A DNA stretch of 64,000 bases from an uncultured Blautia sp. (GTDB taxonomy: Bacteria > Bacillota > Clostridia > Lachnospirales > Lachnospiraceae). The stretch lies in the NCBI GenBank assembly GCA_934378195.1, contig CAKRPO010000001.1, forward strand, positions 1 through 64,000. The letters are read 5' to 3'. Shown one piece after another: positions 61,294-64,000 of the stretch; positions within the stretch are counted from its first letter, which is position 1; every line of letters starts with the position of its first letter. A program made the position numbers and the translations under genes. The notes below the pieces were generated by a model. The model ran no database searches, was not told the origin of the DNA, and saw only the letters and a program-made list of their open reading frames with translations.

Positions 61294-61346
61294 GCGGAGC
61301 GTTTTTATGTAATAGGAACATTACGGAGTAATTTCCTATTGCATAA
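61294..61346. repeat. dispersed 53-bp palindromic repeat, copy 2
   Basis: Matches 317-369 at 52 of 53 positions. It lies between selD and asd, directly next to the asd terminator. The 38-nt core can fold almost completely, with ATTAC/GTAAT as the inner arms around GGA. Confidence 0.8.
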
Positions 61347-61378
61347 AAAATCCTGCCGGTTTGGTGACCAGCAGGATT
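61343..61378 (-). terminator. rho-independent terminator of asd
   Basis: AATCCTGC (61349-61356) pairs with GCAGGATT (61371-61378) with a GGT/ACC inner stem. On the minus strand it is followed by six T residues. The T-run overlaps the end of the dispersed repeat. Confidence 0.85.
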
Positions 61379-61390
61379 ATCTTAAATTCT

Positions 61391-62476
61391 TTATTTCTTT
61401 GTGATATATCCTTTTGCTTTCAGTGTCTCTGCACAAAGTACAGCTCCACCAGCGGCTCCTCTTACAGTATTGTGAGAAAGTCCTACGAATTTGTAATCGT
61501 AAACGGTATCCTCGCGGAGACGTCCAACAGATACACCCATACCGTTTTCGTAATTTACATCTTCACTTACCTGTGGACGGTTATCTTCTTCAAGGTACTG
61601 GATGAACTGTTTTGGTGCACTTGGAAGTTCCAGTTCCTGCGGAAGTCCCTTGAAGTTTCTCAGTGCTTCGATCAGCTGTTCTTTCGTAGGTTTCTTACGG
61701 AATTTAACAAATACAGCTGCTGTATGTCCGTTCAGTACCGGAACACGCAGACACTGACAGGTGATCACTGGTTCTGTAGCCGGTACGATCACACCATCCT
61801 CAATCTTGCCCCACAGTCTCAGCGGCTCTTTCTCGCTCTTTTCTTCTTCTCCGCCGATATATGGAATAATATTGTGTTCCATTTCCGGCCAGTCTTTAAA
61901 GGTTTTACCTGCTCCGGAGATTGCCTGATATGTAGTAGCAACTACTTCATATGGTTCAAATTCTTTCCATGCAGTAAGAACCGGTGCGTAGCTCTGAATA
62001 GAACAGTTTGGTTTAACAGCGATAAATCCTTTGGTTGTACCAAGACGTTTCTGCTGATATTTGATAACATCAAAGTGTTCAGGATTGATTTCCGGCACTA
62101 CCATCGGTACATCCGGTGTCCAGCGATGCGCACTGTTGTTAGATACAACAGGAGTCTCTGTCTTAGCATATTCTTCTTCGATTGCTTTAATCTCATCTTT
62201 AGACATGTCTACAGCAGAGAATACAAAATCAACAGTAGAAGCAACTTTCTCTACTTCATTGACATTCATAACTACGATCTTCTTTACAGCTTCCGGCATC
62301 GGTGTGTCCATTTTCCATCTGCCGCCTACAGCTTCCTCGTATGTTTTTCCTGCACTTCTCGGGCTGGCTGCAAGGGTAACCACCTCAAACCACGGATGAT
62401 TTTCCAGAAGAGAGATAAATCTCTGTCCTACCATACCTGTAGCACCTAAAATGCCGACTCTCAGTTTTTCACTCAT
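61391..62476 (-). CDS. asd: aspartate-semialdehyde dehydrogenase
   Basis: A 361-residue enzyme that reduces aspartyl phosphate to aspartate semialdehyde, at the branch to homoserine, lysine and threonine. VGILGATGMVGQRFISLL is the NADP motif; the catalytic Cys is in VKPNCSIQSYAPVL. SGAGKTFKDWPEME and VPVLNGHTAAVFVKF place it in the archaeal/fungal-like group of Asd. The start at 62476 follows AGGAG at nine bases; an in-frame earlier ATG is not supported. Homoserine from this branch feeds both metY enzymes. Confidence 0.93.
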   Translation of the reverse strand: MSEKLRVGILGATGMVGQRFISLLENHPWFEVVTLAASPRSAGKTYEEAVGGRWKMDTPMPEAVKKIVVMNVNEVEKVASTVDFVFSAVDMSKDEIKAIEEEYAKTETPVVSNNSAHRWTPDVPMVVPEINPEHFDVIKYQQKRLGTTKGFIAVKPNCSIQSYAPVLTAWKEFEPYEVVATTYQAISGAGKTFKDWPEMEHNIIPYIGGEEEKSEKEPLRLWGKIEDGVIVPATEPVITCQCLRVPVLNGHTAAVFVKFRKKPTKEQLIEALRNFKGLPQELELPSAPKQFIQYLEEDNRPQVSEDVNYENGMGVSVGRLREDTVYDYKFVGLSHNTVRGAAGGAVLCAETLKAKGYITKK

Positions 62477-62580
62477 AATCTCTTTCTCCTCATACATATA
62501 TTTTCTATGTGTCTTCGTGTGGCACACATCTGTTTTCTTTGTACATACTATACCAGTTTATTAAAAAATGCAAGTGCTTT

Positions 62581-63960
62581 TTAATTATTTTTCAGATATT
62601 CTTTATTTTCTGCAATAATCCGCTCCATCACCTTCGGACCAGGTGCACCGTAAGTTTCACGTTTTTCCACACAGGTCTTCATACTGATTGCTTCGTAGAT
62701 ATCCTGTTCAAAAACAGACGAAATTTCTTTGTATTCCTCAAGTGGAAGCTCATCAAGAGAAATACCCTTATCGATACATGTCAGCACAAGACGACCTACA
62801 ATACCATGTGCATCACGGAATGGAACGCCATGATTTACCAGATAATCCGCTGCATCTGTCGCATTAGTAAATCCATTCTTTGCACTTGCTTCCATGACAT
62901 CCTTACGGAATTCCATAGTAGAAACCATGCCGGTGAACAGAGCAATGCAGCCTTTAACCGTATCAATGGCATCAAATGTCAGCTCTTTGTCCTCCTGCAT
63001 ATCTTTGTTATAGGCAAGTGGAATACCTTTCATAGTCGTAAGGATTGATGTCAGTGCACCATAAACACGGCCGGTCTTACCTCTTACAAGCTCTGCAATA
63101 TCCGGATTTTTCTTCTGTGGCATGATGCTGCTTCCGGTGCTGTAGGCATCGTCAATCTCAACGAAACGGTATTCATTGGAATTCCAGAGAATGATCTCCT
63201 CACAGAAACGGCTTAAGTGCATCATAACCGTAGACATAGCAGAAAGAAGCTCAATCACATAATCTCTGTCAGACACAGAATCCATGCTGTTTCTCGTCGG
63301 CTCGTCAAATCCAAGCAGTTCTGCTGTATAAAATCTGTCCAGTGGGTAGGTGGTTCCTGCAAGCGCACCTGCACCGAGTGGACAGGTATTCATGCGTTTG
63401 CGGATATCTGCCATACGGCTTCTGTCTCTGCGGAACATTTCAAAATAAGCACCTACATGATGTGCCAGAGTGACCGGCTGTGCCTTCTGAAGATGTGTGA
63501 ATCCAGGCATATACGTATGCACATTGTTCTCCATGATTGTCTGCAGTGCTTCAAGAAGCTTCTTAAGTTCTGCATCAATTTCTTCAATCTCATCACGTAC
63601 ATAAAGCTTCATATCCAGGGCAACCTGGTCATTACGGCTTCTTCCTGTGTGAAGCTTCTTGCCTGGATCTCCGATACGATCGATCAGATTTGCCTCAACA
63701 AAACTGTGGATATCTTCGTATTCGGATGTGATCTCCAGTTTGCCGGACTCTACATCTGCAAGGATACTGTCCAGTCCGCCAAGGATCTGGTCTCTCTCTT
63801 CTTCAGTCAGAATCCCCTGTTTGGCAAGCATTCTGACATGTGCCTTGCTTCCACGAATATCCTGTTTATAAAATTTCTGGTCAAATGAAATGGACGCATT
63901 AAAATTGTATACCAGCTTGTCCGTTTCTTTTGTGAAACGTCCTCCCCATAACTGTGCCAT
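62581..63960 (-). CDS. argH: argininosuccinate lyase
   Basis: A 459-residue lyase that releases arginine and fumarate. GGRFTKETDKLVYNFNASIS at the start, HTGRSRNDQVALDMKLY, GFTHLQKAQPVTLAHH and the signature GSSIMPQKKNPD identify it. Length is normal. AAGGAGG lies eight bases upstream of the ATG at 63960. The gene that would pair with it (argG) is not in the window; the 40 bases to its right show nothing. It is followed after a 104-bp spacer by asd; no clear terminator lies between them. Confidence 0.96.
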   Translation of the reverse strand: MAQLWGGRFTKETDKLVYNFNASISFDQKFYKQDIRGSKAHVRMLAKQGILTEEERDQILGGLDSILADVESGKLEITSEYEDIHSFVEANLIDRIGDPGKKLHTGRSRNDQVALDMKLYVRDEIEEIDAELKKLLEALQTIMENNVHTYMPGFTHLQKAQPVTLAHHVGAYFEMFRRDRSRMADIRKRMNTCPLGAGALAGTTYPLDRFYTAELLGFDEPTRNSMDSVSDRDYVIELLSAMSTVMMHLSRFCEEIILWNSNEYRFVEIDDAYSTGSSIMPQKKNPDIAELVRGKTGRVYGALTSILTTMKGIPLAYNKDMQEDKELTFDAIDTVKGCIALFTGMVSTMEFRKDVMEASAKNGFTNATDAADYLVNHGVPFRDAHGIVGRLVLTCIDKGISLDELPLEEYKEISSVFEQDIYEAISMKTCVEKRETYGAPGPKVMERIIAENKEYLKNN

Positions 63961-64000
63961 AATTTCCTCCTTGTCATACGGTGTTTTGCTGCTGCCGTTC

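Noticed and set aside
61361..62449. A 362-codon plus-strand open frame
   Set aside because: Antisense to asd, whose motifs and ribosome binding site are clear.

Overview
The window is chromosomal DNA from an obligately anaerobic Firmicute, most likely a gut Lachnospiraceae (the Blautia / Dorea / Coprococcus / Mediterraneibacter neighbourhood). The base composition is low to moderate GC, ribosome binding sites are of the AGGAGG type and many promoters are near-consensus sigma-A. It also carries the anaerobic (cbi) route to cobalamin, a selD gene, BspA-like leucine-rich repeats and the GGGtGRT/NifU-like pair. The genus cannot be fixed from sequence alone. No rRNA, tRNA, CRISPR array, insertion sequence or prophage gene was seen. 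About 50 genes are called, most on the minus strand.

Layout. (1) 1-3050: glycerol use, with the start of a GlpA-type glycerol-3-phosphate dehydrogenase, glpK, and glpP for a GlpP-type antiterminator, separated by palindrome-rich spacers. (2) 3094-5834: a secreted BspA-like protein with about 20 leucine-rich repeats. (3) 5883-14854: an eleven-gene minus-strand operon running metY - sulfite reductase - tusA - thioredoxin - ThiS-like carrier - HesA/MoeB-like adenylyltransferase - JAMM peptidase - two-subunit APS reductase - cysD - cysN. This set matches the protein-thiocarboxylate route to homocysteine known from Wolinella succinogenes (HcyS/HcyF/HcyD/MetY), coupled to sulfate reduction. (4) 15066-24785: the rest of the sulfur regulon, with two Rrf2 regulators, a sulfate ABC transporter (sbp-cysT-cysW-cysA), a rhodanese-TtcA fusion, a LacI-family regulator, a second metY and cysK. 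A shared palindrome, AACATA-N9-TATGTT, lies in the sbp and cysK promoters, and related half-sites lie at metY.

(5) 24804-29969: cobalt chelatase cbiK, an MFS transporter with a small membrane-anchored secreted protein, cbiL, and an ABC-2 exporter pair. (6) 30167-32489: pyridoxal kinase and a divergent MocR/PdxR-type regulator. (7) 32495-44088: a ten-gene cobalamin operon in the order cbiD-cbiF-cbiG-cbiH-cbiJET-cbiA-cbiB-cobD-cbiP-cbiC. It starts from a perfect consensus promoter, and no cobalamin riboswitch is visible. (8) 44132-53745: cell-envelope genes, including three GT2 glycosyltransferases, a GT39-like membrane protein, an L,D-transpeptidase, an acyltransferase and a UDP-glucose dehydrogenase fused to an XRE DNA-binding domain.

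(9) 53785-64000: the GGGtGRT/NifU-like pair, a TraX-family membrane protein, a left-handed beta-helix protein, topoisomerase III, a formate/nitrite channel, selD, asd and argH.

How it fits together: imported sulfate is activated by CysDN, reduced by the AprAB-like enzyme and then by the siroheme reductase, and loaded as thiocarboxylate on the carrier for homocysteine synthesis. CysK and the second MetY give a conventional free-sulfide route. asd feeds the aspartate/homoserine branch. The siroheme and cobalamin pathways share precursors, and cobalamin may serve downstream methionine synthesis. The features most worth following are the thiocarboxylate cluster, the XRE-UDP-glucose dehydrogenase fusion with its paired palindromes, the repeated sulfur operator and the dispersed 53-bp palindromic repeat.
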